Source: Mixophyes australis (Eukaryota > Chordata > Amphibia > Anura > Limnodynastidae). From it: 64,000 nt of DNA. A program made the position numbers and the translations under genes. Below the pieces are notes generated by a model. It did no database searches and was not told the origin of the DNA. It saw nothing but the letters and a program-made list of their open reading frames with translations. The stretch is from assembly GCA_036250195.1 (NCBI GenBank), contig JAVHZZ010000005.1, forward strand, positions 133,605,249-133,669,248, given 5' to 3'. Shown here one piece after another: positions 1 through 10,562 of the stretch (positions are counted from its first letter, which is position 1; each line of letters begins with the position of its first letter).

Positions 1-640
1 GTCTGAACACTAGATGTGAAGCTGCTGCTTATATACACACAGAAATACAGTAATACAATGAAGATGGTATAGCTTGCATCTATTGGTCCAGGTCTCAGGA
101 AGGTCCAAGGGGTTGTCAATCATTGGCTAGTTCATCCTAAGGAATCCAAAGGAGGGGGTCACCTCTCCAGGGGGTATACTCGGCTCTTCCCGCCAAGATT
201 CCTTAGTCTTAAGTAGTTCATAATTCCCTATCATTCATAACTTGTGTATGCGATTCCTTCGCAGAGTGAACCAAACAGTAGGAAATGTTAAGAGGTTTAT
301 TATGATACCACTCATGATATGATTCCTTCAACCTATTCCGTATATTTCACTAATATGCATGTAACTTTAATATAACACATAAATACTACTATATTTCGAC
401 ATAACTGACTGTGTTGCAACTACCATTAATGTGTACTATTTTATTAGTATGTTTGTTTGTGCGAATGTATGGTAAAAGACCAATTACTGTTGCTGCCACG
501 TGTAGTGGATGCGTACGCCCTATCACGCCGTAGCGTGCCCTTGTACGCCGTAGCGTACTGTACGCATCTTTTCAGACAAAGACAACCAAGTTTGCTCGAC
601 TTTAATTGAAATGACTATATTCAATTTGCTGACTTCGACA
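1..640 (-). repeat. ERV1 3' LTR (partial)
   Basis: Direct repeat of 8928-9576, missing the U5 end because the window starts inside it. In element orientation it begins TGTCGAAG at 640. A minus-strand TATA-like TATATAAG lies at 28-35. The few differences from the 5' LTR include an 8-bp indel near 250 and scattered substitutions, so the insertion is neither brand new nor ancient. Confidence 0.92.
525..556 (-). promoter_or_regulatory. ERV1 U3 tandem ACGCCGTAGCGT motif (3' LTR copy)
   Basis: The 12-bp word ACGCCGTAGCGT occurs twice with 20-bp spacing (525-536 and 545-556). It has inverted ACGC/GCGT ends. The same pair occurs at 9461-9472 and 9481-9492 in the 5' LTR. A CACGTG E-box sits nearby at about 497. 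Tandem motifs in U3 are often enhancer sites; that role is inferred here. Confidence 0.5.
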
Positions 641-652
641 GCTCCACCCTTT
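641..652 (-). promoter_or_regulatory. ERV1 polypurine tract
   Basis: On the minus strand AAAGGGTGGAGC directly abuts the LTR start TGTCGAAG. A purine run in this position primes plus-strand DNA synthesis in retroviruses. It sits between the env stop and the 3' LTR, as expected. Confidence 0.85.
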
Positions 653-669
653 GATAGTGTAATAAACTA

Positions 670-2460
670 TCACCCAATCACCGTTTCAAGTTCAGGATTA
701 TACAATACTTCTTCACAGACCATGATCTCGGTATCTGGTACCACCCTTTCAGTCTCTTTCTCAGTGTTACTCCTATGAGACCTTTTTCCACACTTCAACA
801 CAGTAGGAACACATTTGACAACTAAACAAATTGCTAAGATGACACCCAGTATAAGGAGAAGGAGCTTACCTACACTAGCAACCATTTCCTGTACCCACTC
901 CCCCAGACCGGAGAACCATTTCACAGGGTTCAACCACGAGAACCAACCCGCCACCTTCTCCCCGACCTCATATAATGAAGAATTGTGACTCTTTCGAAAT
1001 TCCCATTTCAGCTGCAAAATTTCATCCATCTTCCGGTCTATAACCTCTTTAGGGTCATCCGCATTATTAGTGATGTACGTGCAACATTTGACACCGAACT
1101 GGGTGGCCAGTGTTACACAGTACCCACCAGTAAAAGAGGTGAGATAATTTAGTACCAGTCTATGTTGCACCAACTCCTTCTTGTACGCTTGTAGCTCCCT
1201 TCCAGTATATCTGAAAGTGTCATCATACATCTCGGTGATATTATCTATTAATTTAGCTAGGTCTTGGATATATTTAAAGTTTAATGTTCCCCGAGCGGTC
1301 CTGGTGAGATCTAGAGCAACCATAACTTGGAAACCAGCAGTTTCACTAATCAATTTTGTAGCTATGGGTTCCTCACCAGGAATCATATTTCTCTTGCCAC
1401 GGTGTTCATACTGTGTTTGTATGTATGGTGGTGATGTAGTCTTGTGAATACCAACCATTTCTTCATGAGTAATAGTCATGATTTCAGGAACCAGTTTAGC
1501 TAAGAAACACAAGCCCTTGGAACTCGGAGTCACCCAGGAATAAGCTTTCCTTCCACAAACAAAATACACATCATCAGGGAGAACATAAGGAACAGTATGC
1601 CCATGAATTATATCACACAGAGTTTTGATAAAACTACCCATGCCTAGTGTCTCCATTTGCTCTAGACACGTGTCGGCATTAATGACATTTTTACATTTAT
1701 CTGTAGAGACTTTTCCAATGGATACCTTCTTATGTTTGGTTATACGCCCTAATTTGTGACTTCCATCAACATTCCTGCCTAGTAGTGAACTTGTGAGTCT
1801 CCCTCTAAAATGAGTGTGGCGAGCCATTGTCTGATCTGATAGGTCAGCCTCCCAATTCTCCAGGCGCTTTGCATGAGATATATTTAGGCACAGCAAAGAT
1901 CTGCCTATTGAGTATTGTCGAAGCGTCAGACTAGGGGACCTAGTGTTATTGTACCTCCCGTCTATGGGCCTCCCACCCCTCAATTTGAGTACTTCGGATA
2001 TGTTTAGAGGGAATGGCACTAGTCCTATATTATGCTGCCCTTGCGGCACGTGAGAGCACACCCAACACTCGGTCTGGTTTAGCACCTTACCCACCAGGGA
2101 GTGATAATCCTCCAAAGGATGCCCGCCTATATTCAGAGTACTGGGGGACTGGCATCGTTGGATGCATCTCTCTTCAACTAGGGAGTCACAGAACTTGCAG
2201 ATACAATACTCATCAGACAATAGCCCCTCACACTGTCTCCGAGTTCCTGAGCTAGCAGACCTTTTCATAACCCCCAGACCAAGATTGATAATGGGCTGCT
2301 CTGAGTATCCTAATAACTTTTCCTCTGCCTCCATCTCATCCGTATCACTACCAGAACTCTCCTCCGTCCTCCATCCTCCTTCACAAAAATAGAATGTCCT
2401 AGAAAGAGTAAAAACAAGGAAAATCCTGGAACAAAAGAAAAACAAAAACCGCCACTCCAT
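670..2460 (-). CDS. env: ERV1 envelope glycoprotein (open frame)
   Basis: A 596-codon frame from ATG to stop without interruption. The N-terminus is hydrophobic (residues 1-25), as in a signal peptide. A CWVC motif lies at residues 132-135, matching the CWxC disulfide motif of gamma-type surface subunits. RGKR at 354-357 is a furin-type site splitting surface and transmembrane subunits. The transmembrane part (about 239 residues) has a cysteine pattern C448 then C459-C460, a Trp-rich membrane-proximal stretch (WFSWLNPVKWFSG), a hydrophobic anchor at about 533-550 and a tail of about 45 residues. The C-X10-CC spacing is longer than the C-X6-CC usual for gamma envelopes. Env overlaps no other frame and lies between pol and the purine tract. 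That it remains open while gag and pol are broken is notable; function is not shown. Confidence 0.88.
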   Translation of the reverse strand: MEWRFLFFFCSRIFLVFTLSRTFYFCEGGWRTEESSGSDTDEMEAEEKLLGYSEQPIINLGLGVMKRSASSGTRRQCEGLLSDEYCICKFCDSLVEERCIQRCQSPSTLNIGGHPLEDYHSLVGKVLNQTECWVCSHVPQGQHNIGLVPFPLNISEVLKLRGGRPIDGRYNNTRSPSLTLRQYSIGRSLLCLNISHAKRLENWEADLSDQTMARHTHFRGRLTSSLLGRNVDGSHKLGRITKHKKVSIGKVSTDKCKNVINADTCLEQMETLGMGSFIKTLCDIIHGHTVPYVLPDDVYFVCGRKAYSWVTPSSKGLCFLAKLVPEIMTITHEEMVGIHKTTSPPYIQTQYEHRGKRNMIPGEEPIATKLISETAGFQVMVALDLTRTARGTLNFKYIQDLAKLIDNITEMYDDTFRYTGRELQAYKKELVQHRLVLNYLTSFTGGYCVTLATQFGVKCCTYITNNADDPKEVIDRKMDEILQLKWEFRKSHNSSLYEVGEKVAGWFSWLNPVKWFSGLGEWVQEMVASVGKLLLLILGVILAICLVVKCVPTVLKCGKRSHRSNTEKETERVVPDTEIMVCEEVLYNPELETVIG

Positions 2461-2652
2461 CGCTGGAAAGATAGTTCTGGGGCAACGTCTCTGGTTCAGG
2501 TGTCTCGACTGCAGGCTTTAGGTCTCCCGGAACAGACTCACAAGTGACAGATCTATGTCGTCGGTCTCAGTTTTATCTTGCACTTTCTCCGGATTATGGA
2601 CTCTCCTGCAGTGGGTGGAATGGACCCAAGTGTCTCTCTCTGCAACCTTCAG

Positions 2653-2859
2653 TTATGTAGTACTGGTCAGCAGCACTTGGTACGGGCCTTCCCAACGGTC
2701 TGTTAAACAACCTGAACGTAAGAAATTGCGGATCATAACATAGTCTCCAGGTTCAACATCATGACAGTTCGTTTCTGGCATACCAGGTGACAGCATTTTT
2801 AGTTTTTGTTGTTGTTGCTTTAGCTGTCTTCTCATTCTTATAAGATATTGTACAGTCAC
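2653..2859 (-). pseudogene. pol: ERV1 integrase C-terminal domain (frameshifted from pol)
   Basis: Sixty-eight codons containing the basic stretch before YVMIRNF and the WEGPYQV segment. This is the GPY/F-type C-terminal domain found in gammaretroviral and many LTR-element integrases. It lies in a different frame from the catalytic core: just upstream (about 2860) the minus strand has stop codons in the core frame, and a one-base shift reaches this frame. It ends at a stop before env. Confidence 0.78.
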
Positions 2860-2866
2860 TTCATTA

Positions 2867-4009
2867 TTACACTTCCAAGTCGTCTTGTGGACTCACGATC
2901 AAATGAGGCTGTCGTCCGAACAGTATCTCAAAGGGGGACAGATTAAGAGGAGGTCTAGGAGTGGTCCGAATGCTATGGAGGACCAATGGCAAAGCCTCAG
3001 GCCATGCCAATCCAGTTTCAGCCATTATCTTACCAAGCTTGTTCTTTTTAGTACCGTTTACTCTCTCCACCTTACCACTGGCTTGTGGTCGGTAAGGGGT
3101 GTGAAGTCTGTTACCGATTCCCATGAGTTTACACATATTTTGGAAGATATCACCAGTAAAATGGGTACCCCTGTCACTTTCAATGATTCTAGGGATACCG
3201 AACCTACACACAATGTCTTGTACAATTTTCTTTGCAGTGAACACAGCAGTATTAGTGGCTGCCGGATATGCTTCTACCCAACCGGAAAACACATCAATAC
3301 ACACTAACACATACTTTAGATTCCTGCACGGTGGTAATTGGATATAGTCAATTTGTATTACCTGAAAAGGTCCGTCTGTAGGAGGGATGTGGGATGGCTC
3401 AGTTGGAATAGTTTTCCCGACATTTTTCCTCAAACAAGTAAGACATGACATTGCCTTCTTACCAGCCTGAGAGGAAAATACAGGAGCACACCAGTATGCT
3501 CTCACCAGTTTGCACATACCTTCTTTACCCAGGTGAGTCAGGCCGTGTGATGCTTCAGCCAGGCTTGGATAGTACGTTCGGGGAGCTACAGGCTTACCTT
3601 GTCCATCCCTCCAGAGTCCAGAGGACTCTTGACCACATCCCTTCGCCTTCCAGACCGCCTTTTCCTGCAGGGAACACAAATCTTGCATTTCAATTAATTT
3701 CTGCATGTCTAATGTCTGAAAAACCATCAGAGTCTCAGTCGATACAGTCATAGGTTGCCCTGCTGCCCATTTAGCAGCTTCGTCTGCCCTGTTGTTGCCC
3801 AATGACACTGGGTCTTCTTCAAAGGTATGGGCTTTGCACTTTATGACGGCTACTGTTCTGGGTAACTGTATCGCTGTCAGAAGTCCTTTTATGTGTTGTG
3901 AGTGTGCCACTGGCGTACCTGCTGCTGTCGTAAAGTTTCTAAGACGCCAAAGGGCCCCAAAATCGTGCACTACCCCGAAGGCGTACCTAGAGTCAGTATA
4001 TATATTGGC
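2867..4009 (-). pseudogene. pol: ERV1 RNase H C-terminus and integrase core
   Basis: The frame continues RNase H (IYTDSRYAFG begins just after the internal stop), then an HHCC zinc-binding region (H..H...CLTC) and the integrase catalytic core. The acidic triad is visible: Asp in IQIDYIQ, Asp in ESDRGTHF, Glu in GKVERVN, with 35 residues between the last two (the D,D35E signature). Integrase inserts the viral DNA into the host genome. The frame is cut at its start by TAA (4010-4012) and shifted at its end near 2860. Confidence 0.87.
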
Positions 4010-5268
4010 TTATTTACCCTCTGCCAATTCACACCCTCTCCTTAGTGCTACTAGTTCCGCCACCTGGGCTAAGTGAGGTGGACCAAGGGGTTCAGCTTCT
4101 ACCACATCCTGATCGTCTACAACAGCGTAACCAGTACATAGCTCTCCCGTCTCTGTCTGTCTATGACAACTTCCGTCTGTATAAAACGTAAAATCTACAT
4201 TTTCTAAGGGGGGGTCACGTATGTCGGGCCTTGCAGTAAAGGTCTGATTCAGGTGTTCCATACAGTCATGCGTGTCAGTATTCTTGCCTAACTCATCATC
4301 AACCAGGGTCTCCTCACCTCCCACCCTTTGTGTCTCTTGAGACACATATGGAAGGTATGTAGCTGGATTTAAGGTGCTACATCGTTTGATGGTGATGTTT
4401 GAGGGTGCCATCAGGGCTAGTTCCCACTTTGTGAATCTAGCTGAAGGAACATGTCTGAATTGGGCTGAATTTAACAGAGCTGATACAGCATGGGGTGTAT
4501 AGATAGTTGAATTATGTCCTAATACTACGTCCTCGCTCTTACTTACCAGAAGAGCCGTTGCTGCTACACTTCTGAGACATGTTGGGAGTGATCTTGCCAC
4601 ATTGTCTAATTGTGCACTGTAGTATGCTACCGGTCTGCTAGCGTCACCATGTTTCTGTGCGAGGACACCTGCTGCACAACCATCAGCTTCTGTACAAAAT
4701 AGCTCAAAAGGCTTTTCATAATCAGGTATTCCCAATGCAGGTGCTCTAGTCAGACTGTCTTTAAGATTAAAGAACACTTGCCCTGACTCTTCTGTGTGTA
4801 TAACATGTTCTGGTTTTGAGGAAGAGACTAGCTCCTGCAATGGTAATGCCAGAATAGAAAAACCTGGGATCCAGGATCTACAGTATCCACACATCCCCAG
4901 GAAATTACGAATCTGCTTCTGGCTCTGCGGCAGAGTCATGTGTTGTATGGCCTCAATCCTGTCGGTTGTCAGGTGTCTTAGCCCCTTAGTGAGGCAGTGT
5001 CCTAAGTATTTGACCTTAGTCTGACATGGCTGTAATTTATCCTTTGCCACCTTGTGCCCTGTTTGTGAAAGATGAAGCAACAACAATTTAGTATCATGTA
5101 AACATGACATAAAAGAATCAGAGCACAACAACAAATCGTCCACATATTGAATTAGAACAGACCCATTGTGGGGTTGAAAGGATTGCAAACAGTCATGTAA
5201 GGCTTGGGAGAAAATACTGGGGATGTCAATGAACCCCTGGGGTAGTCTGGTCCATGTGTATTGCACTC
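4010..5268 (-). pseudogene. pol: ERV1 reverse transcriptase (palm to connection) and RNase H N-terminus
   Basis: Begins after a one-base shift in a run of G near 5268. Visible are LPQGF, the catalytic YVDDLL box of gamma-type reverse transcriptase, the YLGHCL segment, the thumb/connection region, and RNase H starting FYTDGSC. The frame ends at TAA (4010-4012), in frame with the following RNase H/integrase part, so that stop is a nonsense mutation rather than a natural gene end. Confidence 0.87.
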
Positions 5269-6192
5269 CCCGTAGGAGAATGCAAAAAGGTATTGGCAGT
5301 CAGGGTGAAGAGGGACTGAGAAGAAAGCTGAACATAGATCAATGACAATAAAATGACTGGCAGACGGTGGAATCTGCATGAGGATGACAGCTGGATTCGG
5401 CACTACGGGGAATTGGCTCTCAACAATTTTATTAATTCCCCTTAAGTCCAGGACTAATCTATAGCCCCTCCCCCCACTCTTCTTCACAGGGAAAATGGGA
5501 CTATTTGCTGTACTGGCTGTACGAATTAAAATCCCTTGTTGTAACAGCCTCTCAATAACAGGATATACCCCTAGTTCCACCTCCGGTTTTAATGGATACT
5601 GTGGGATTTTTGGAGCTATCCTACCACTTTTTAGATTGACCATGACAGGGGCTACGTTTGCCATCAGTCCAGTGTCCTGTCCATCTCTGGTCCATAGTGA
5701 ACCTGGTATTTCCAGCAACATCCCCTTTACTTGAGATGGACTTTGTTCTATAACAGGAGAGTGTAACATTAACCTTTGAGGGGTGTCCAATATATCCTGT
5801 ACCTCATGTGCGACCTTCTCCGGTATATCTAAGAACACACCATCAGAAGTACAGTATATGACACATACCATTTTACATAACAAGTCTCTCCCTAGCAAGT
5901 TAGTAGGAGCCGCCGCAGCCAAGAGAAACGAATGCTTGGTATGCAGGGGCCCGATAGTAACCTCAGCTGGTTTAGTTAGTAGATAATGCAACACTTTTCC
6001 CGTTACCCTGATGGATGGAATTGTTTTACTGGTCACCTGTAGATTGAAAGGAGAGGTTATCACAGATCGGGCCGCCCCTGTATCTACAAGAAAAGTTTCT
6101 TTCCTACCAGCTATGTCAACTATCATTGTTGGTTCTTCTCTCTGACTCCCAGTTAACCTCACTGGCTGTAGACTACAGGTATGACCGGACCC
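5152..6192 (-). pseudogene. pro-pol: ERV1 protease and N-terminal reverse transcriptase
   Basis: In frame with gag directly after its UAG (the first in-frame ATG is well inside). The aspartic protease signature LVDTGAARSV and the later NLLGRDLL segment are clear. Reverse transcriptase follows with RLVLDLRGIN and the first catalytic aspartate in FIVIDLCSAFF. The frame runs into missense sequence near 5268, where a one-base shift moves the reverse transcriptase to another frame. Protease matures Gag-Pol; reverse transcriptase copies the RNA genome. Confidence 0.87.
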
Positions 6193-6195
6193 CTA
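6193..6195 (-). promoter_or_regulatory. gag-pol UAG readthrough codon
   Basis: The gag frame ends in TAG followed by GGG, and the same frame then runs open into the protease. This is the architecture of gammaretroviruses, where the UAG is occasionally read as an amino acid to make Gag-Pol. A downstream pseudoknot would be needed and has not been modelled here. Confidence 0.75.
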
Positions 6196-7416
6196 GCGCT
6201 GACTATTGATTTCCCGTGCAGCATTTGCTGCTATAACATGCGCAGGTAACGGTGTGTTCTCTTGCCTATGTGTGTTTCTCCGTGGAGGATACCTATATGA
6301 TTCCCTATCCATATGTGTATCCTGTCTTGCTTTTTTACAGTCTCTTGCAATATGGCCTTCTTCGTTACACCTGAAACATCTGATCACTTTAGGTTTCTTG
6401 TTATATGGGTTGTATGCTGGTGGTCGTGTATGCAACCCCTCTAGAGCCTGTATACTTACCGTCATTAACCTATCACCTTTCTCCTCCTTCTGTCTAAAAA
6501 GGTTTTTGTCATGCTCCACAGCAGACTCCCTAAGAGAATCTACTGTGATGCCTCTCCAATTAAGTAATGTGGTTTGTACTCTGGTTTTTAAATTTTCTCT
6601 AAGGCCATCCATTAATACTCCTACAGCTACTTCCCTATGATGTGGGTCCTCCCCTATGTTGGATATCCCAGTAAACCGTGTTATCGCTGCTATAGCTCTA
6701 GCAAAGTAATCTGAGGCTGTTTCACTATCCTTTTGTTTTATGGTGAAAATCTTACTCCAATTTACTACTACTGGAAAATAGATGGCTAAGTGTTTGACAA
6801 TTTGTTCTATATTTTTTTGGTTAATCTCATCAGTCAAGGTGTCATCTTCCTCCAACAAACAATCTTTAATAAATTTTTGTATGTCAGTATTGGGAGGAAG
6901 ACACGCCATCAACACTACACGCCAATCCTTATCGGTTGGTTTGTGTGCATTTCCTAAGTCTTTAACAAATTTCTGACACTTTGCCAACTCTTTTCTAGGA
7001 TCTGGGAATTCAGTCATAATGGAACGCAATTCTGATCTAGTCCAGGGACAATGCATTGTAACATTTCTTAAAGGAACTACACCATCCTTATCCGGTTTCC
7101 CATTGGGAACTGATATTGTGCGGACTGGGTACGCACCCACTGGTTCACTGACTTCAGGGGACACTACAGGATTTGCTGTTTCAAGATTTAGAATGCTTTC
7201 ACTCCTAGTGATCACGCTACTCTCACCTATCTCAGCCATTTTCTCATACTTGCGCTGAGCCTCTAGTACACTAACAGCATGGGCAGTGGCCGAAATCACA
7301 GTGGGTTCATCTTCATCTTCAGATACACTTGATTTAAACTGGCTTAAAACAGGATACAACTTAGCAATTTTTCTTTTTTCAGTTTTAATAACGGCTGTAC
7401 TTACCTCTCCCGCCAC
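6193..7416 (-). pseudogene. gag: ERV1 Gag capsid-nucleocapsid portion
   Basis: A 407-codon open stretch. It holds a capsid-like helical region (MHCPWTRSEL onward), a late-domain-like PPAY near residue 330, and one CCHC zinc knuckle, CFRCNEEGHIARDC (residues 347-360), typical of single-knuckle gamma Gag. The first residue printed by translation is a GTG, not a true start; the natural start is the matrix ATG at 7768. Matrix and capsid parts are in different frames, with stops between about 7420 and 7501, so Gag is broken. Confidence 0.87.
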
Positions 7417-7498
7417 AGAAGGTGGCGGGGCGCGCTTGCGCTGTGTTCGCCACGCTTCTCAACGGCCACGTCCGTTGTCCGTGCGCTTTTAGCCACGC

Positions 7499-7768
7499 CT
7501 ACTTCCACTGTGCATTCGCTGCTCTGCCACGTGTCTTTTTCGTTGACTTGATCAACCATACTTTATCTTTTACAGTATTTAGTACCTCTGCATTAAAACT
7601 TCCTATTGTTGGGAAAGGCCTATCACAATCTTTGGTCATCTTGACCCACGTGTCACAATACACAGTTGGGTATGCACCATATTTCTTACACATGAGAAAC
7701 CTCGCTGAACCAATAGGACCTTCTTTAGGCAGTACACTGACCATCTCTAGCGTATGCTTAGCACCCAT
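7499..7768 (-). pseudogene. gag: ERV1 Gag matrix portion
   Basis: Starts ATG GGT at 7768-7763, giving a Met-Gly myristoylation-type start (MGAKHTLEM). About 89 codons of matrix-like sequence run to TAG at 7499-7501. The next 80 bp toward capsid are CG-rich and out of frame. Open codons upstream of the ATG are in the leader and are not counted. Confidence 0.75.
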
Positions 7769-8715
7769 GTTGAAAAACTCCAATCTACACGGAACACAGA
7801 CACACCGCAATGCTCTGTTCTTTCCACCCAACAATTTCAACCCTGTTGCTACAATCACTGCTAGAGATCTCTAATGCCCTTGTGAACGTATTTCCAGATA
7901 GCCGCGTCCACTCGCTTTCTCTTGTTCCGAACAAGAATTCACTAACACAGAAATATCACTGTGGGCCCCAAGGGCTATCAGCTCCTCGATACCCTGGCTC
8001 ACCACAAAATCTGCTGAGTTTATTATCGCTGGGAGCACAAGTTGATAAAATCAACCTGCCTTTCCAGTATAATTCCTCCTAGCTGCTTCACCAATTTGCA
8101 CTAACGGTGCGGTTAGATCGCACTGCCTACCAATACTAATTATTAGCAAACCTTGCGATCTATTGGTAGCACTTTGCGAAAACCCGGTTTTCGCATTTGG
8201 TATACCTGCCCTGTATACCGTCCTTCAGTTGGGCAATCCGCCTCGTCAGACAGCAACTGAGCACAATGAATAGTAAACAGTGTATCTACGTTACAAAATC
8301 ACACACTATACACCTTTTTCTGCGCAGAAAATCAAAAGTTCCCAACAACAGTAATAATGTCTGAGGTTTTCACAAGTAATTATACTATATACATATAATA
8401 ACTATCAAAATGATTGTTTAACCATGTGGCAAATCTACCGGAATTTCGCGTACGCACAGCAGGAAATACACATACGCTAAGCAATGCAATACGGTTAAAA
8501 CGCACAATGACAGTAAAAAGAAACCGTTTTCTCTTTTGTCCCTAGGTTCTAGTTAGCGTGCCCTAGACAATGCAAAACGAACATTCGGTTTCACAACACA
8601 GAGTAAAATTCAGGTTTTGAACACATTGCGTTCTTACCCGTATATGACACGTCTCCACCCTTTGTTGCGGAACCGAAATCCATTGGTCTTGCGTATCATC
8701 GGCAACGAAACCTTC
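7769..8715 (-). other. ERV1 5' leader
   Basis: About 950 bp between the primer site and the gag start. In such proviruses this holds the packaging signal and splice donor; neither could be pinpointed by eye. No conserved coding sequence is seen. Confidence 0.6.
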
Positions 8716-8733
8716 AAAGCTCACGAGCCCCCA
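8716..8733 (-). promoter_or_regulatory. ERV1 primer binding site, tRNA-Pro-like
   Basis: The minus strand reads TGGGGGCTCGTGAGCTTT three bases after the LTR end. The first 11 bases match the 3' end of tRNA-Pro, the primer of murine gammaretroviruses; the rest diverges. Confidence 0.78.
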
Positions 8734-8806
8734 AATTGTTAAGTGCGTATTGTCGCTAACCAATAACGATTGTCGAACCTCGATTTGTGTTTCCAACGCA
8801 CAAAGA

Positions 8807-8812
8807 TTTATT
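8807..8812 (-). terminator. ERV1 LTR polyadenylation signal
   Basis: AATAAA on the minus strand, about 145 nt after the TATA box, placing the polyadenylation signal in R/U5 of the 5' LTR. The matching part of the 3' LTR is outside the window. Confidence 0.65.
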
Positions 8813-8954
8813 CGCAAATAGTAGAATAATATGTTCAAGTGAATTGATAATAAATACAGCCGTTACTTATCGCAGGTGCTCTGGATCCAGTGTGCAGTCA
8901 TTCAATCCTGAAGTCTGGGGACAAGATGTCTGAACACTAGATGTGAAGCTGCTG

Positions 8955-8962
8955 CTTATATA
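8955..8962 (-). promoter_or_regulatory. ERV1 LTR TATA box
   Basis: TATATAAG on the minus strand in the middle of the LTR, repeated at 28-35 in the 3' LTR. Transcription of the provirus would start about 25-30 bp further along. Confidence 0.7.
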
Positions 8963-9630
8963 CACACAGAAATACAGTAATACAATGAAGATGGTATAGC
9001 TTGCATCTATTGGTCCAGGTCTCAGGAAGGTCCAAGGGGTTGTCAATCATTGGCTAGTTCATCCTAAGGAATCCAAAGGAGGGGGTCACCTCTCCAGGCG
9101 GTATACTCGGCTCTTCCCGCCAAGATTCCTTAGTCTTAAGTAGTTCATAATTCCCTATCATTCATAACTTGTGTATGCACTCTGCGATTCCTTCGCAAAG
9201 TGAACCAAACAGTAGGAAATGTTAAGAGGTTTATTATGATACCACTCATGATATGATTCCTTCAACCTGTTCCGTATATTTCACTAATATGCATGTAACT
9301 TTAATATAACACATAAATACTACTATATTTCGACATAACTGACTATGTGTTGCAACTACCATTAATGTGTACAATTTTATAAGTATGTGTGTTTGTGCGA
9401 ATGTATGGTAAAAGACCAATTACTGTTGCTGCCACGTGTAGTGGATGCGTATGCCCTTTCACGCCGTAGCGTGCCCTTGTACGCCGTAGCGTACCGTACG
9501 CATCTTTTCAGACAAAGACAACCAAGTTTGCTCGACTTTAATTGAAATGACTTTATTCAATTTGCTGACTTCGACACTTTCTCTACAGTATTTAAGAGCC
9601 AGGCTTCTATGTTATATAAATACTAAAGAT

Positions 9631-9656
9631 TGTGTGTGTGTGTGTGTGTGTGTGTA
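9631..9656. repeat. (TG)n microsatellite
   Basis: About 13 TG dinucleotides, just outside the ERV1 5' LTR. Confidence 0.95.
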
Positions 9657-10063
9657 GATTTTTCTTAAACAATCTTTGAGTGTAATGACTGCAGAAGTCT
9701 TTCTACTCTATGTTCATTACAGAGGACGACTAGTTATCACACAACTTAAATATTTATTGATTACAACCTTTCACTGCAATCTCAATCATGATGATGTAAA
9801 TATATTTTTTGTGTTCATTACCATCCTACAAAGTGACTTTGTTTCTGTGGCTATACTTTTGAATGTGTATTTCTACATTTTTAAAATGTTTAATTACAAA
9901 GCTTTCTTGATGGCTCTGGGAAAAAGTTATTCATAAAATAAACCGGAAGCCAATATAAAGTCAAAGTAGCCGACTTTCTAGATGGATTCCCATAGGTATG
10001 AGGTAAATACTAAACGTGTTTCCTTAATCCATTTAGATGCTTCAACCGAGTACTGAAAAACAC
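9657..10063. other. Intron, no recognised feature
   Basis: AT-rich unique-looking sequence. An 86-codon plus-strand frame at 9676 has no recognisable domain and is probably chance. Confidence 0.5.
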
Positions 10064-10272
10064 AATGGGGGGAATTCAAATTCCCCCGAATTAGTGCGGC
10101 GTTAAAGCTATTGTGTTGTTGCGGTATTTTTACCCCGGCTCCTGCGAGCAAAAAGTCTGCGTTGAAACTACCATAATAATGGTTAATAAGCGCATTATTA
10201 CCGTAATAACAGTAAAAATGCGCAGGCCGCGTTACTTTTACCAGTTACACGGCCAATTGAATTCCCCCCAAT
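10064..10272. mobile_element. MITE with TGGGGGGAATTCAA inverted ends
   Basis: The left end reads TGGGGGGAATTCAA and the right end is its inverse, TTGAATTCCCCCCA; about 200 bp lie between, with no coding potential. AAT flanks both G/C runs, which would fit a 3-bp target duplication, but the exact boundary is ambiguous. The size and ends suggest a non-autonomous DNA transposon, perhaps Harbinger-like. Confidence 0.65.
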
Positions 10273-10562
10273 AGCTGTTAAATCTCAGTAATCCACTATA
10301 AAGTATTACATATAAATTACTATTGGTTTTCTCACTTGATGCATCATTACAGTATATTAGTGCTACTGTCCACACCAGGTAAAAGTCATGTACATTTACT
10401 ACTCGCAAATCCATTAAGTAACCTGCAAGTAGCATAGTCGTGAAGATACACTTGCCTGGCCTGCTAATGTGGTGCTTTGGTTTTCTGTGTATTTGATGTC
10501 TTCTACAATGAATGTTGTATTTTTAAATATTTGTTCAGCATTTTTCTATATTTTTCTTTAAG

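Larger units (their letters stand above)
1..9576 (-). mobile_element. ERV1: gamma-like endogenous retrovirus provirus, cut by window edge
   Basis: An LTR-gag-pro-pol-env-LTR provirus lies on the minus strand. Positions 1-640 repeat at 8928-9576 with roughly a dozen small differences, and in each copy the end facing 9576 or 640 reads CGACA on the plus strand. Between them, minus-strand frames encode matrix, capsid-nucleocapsid, protease, reverse transcriptase, RNase H, integrase and envelope in retroviral order. A tRNA-Pro-like primer site, a purine tract and in-frame gag-pol through one UAG support a gammaretrovirus-like (class I) assignment. Gag and pol are broken but env is open. The left LTR end lies outside the window, so the target duplication cannot be checked. 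Confidence 0.93.
8737..9576 (-). repeat. ERV1 5' LTR (complete, 840 bp)
   Basis: In element orientation it begins TGTCGAAG (9576) and ends CTTAACA (8737), giving TGT...ACA termini. A TATA box (8955-8962) and an AATAAA (8807-8812) mark U3, R and U5. Positions 8928-9576 match 1-640. Confidence 0.9.
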
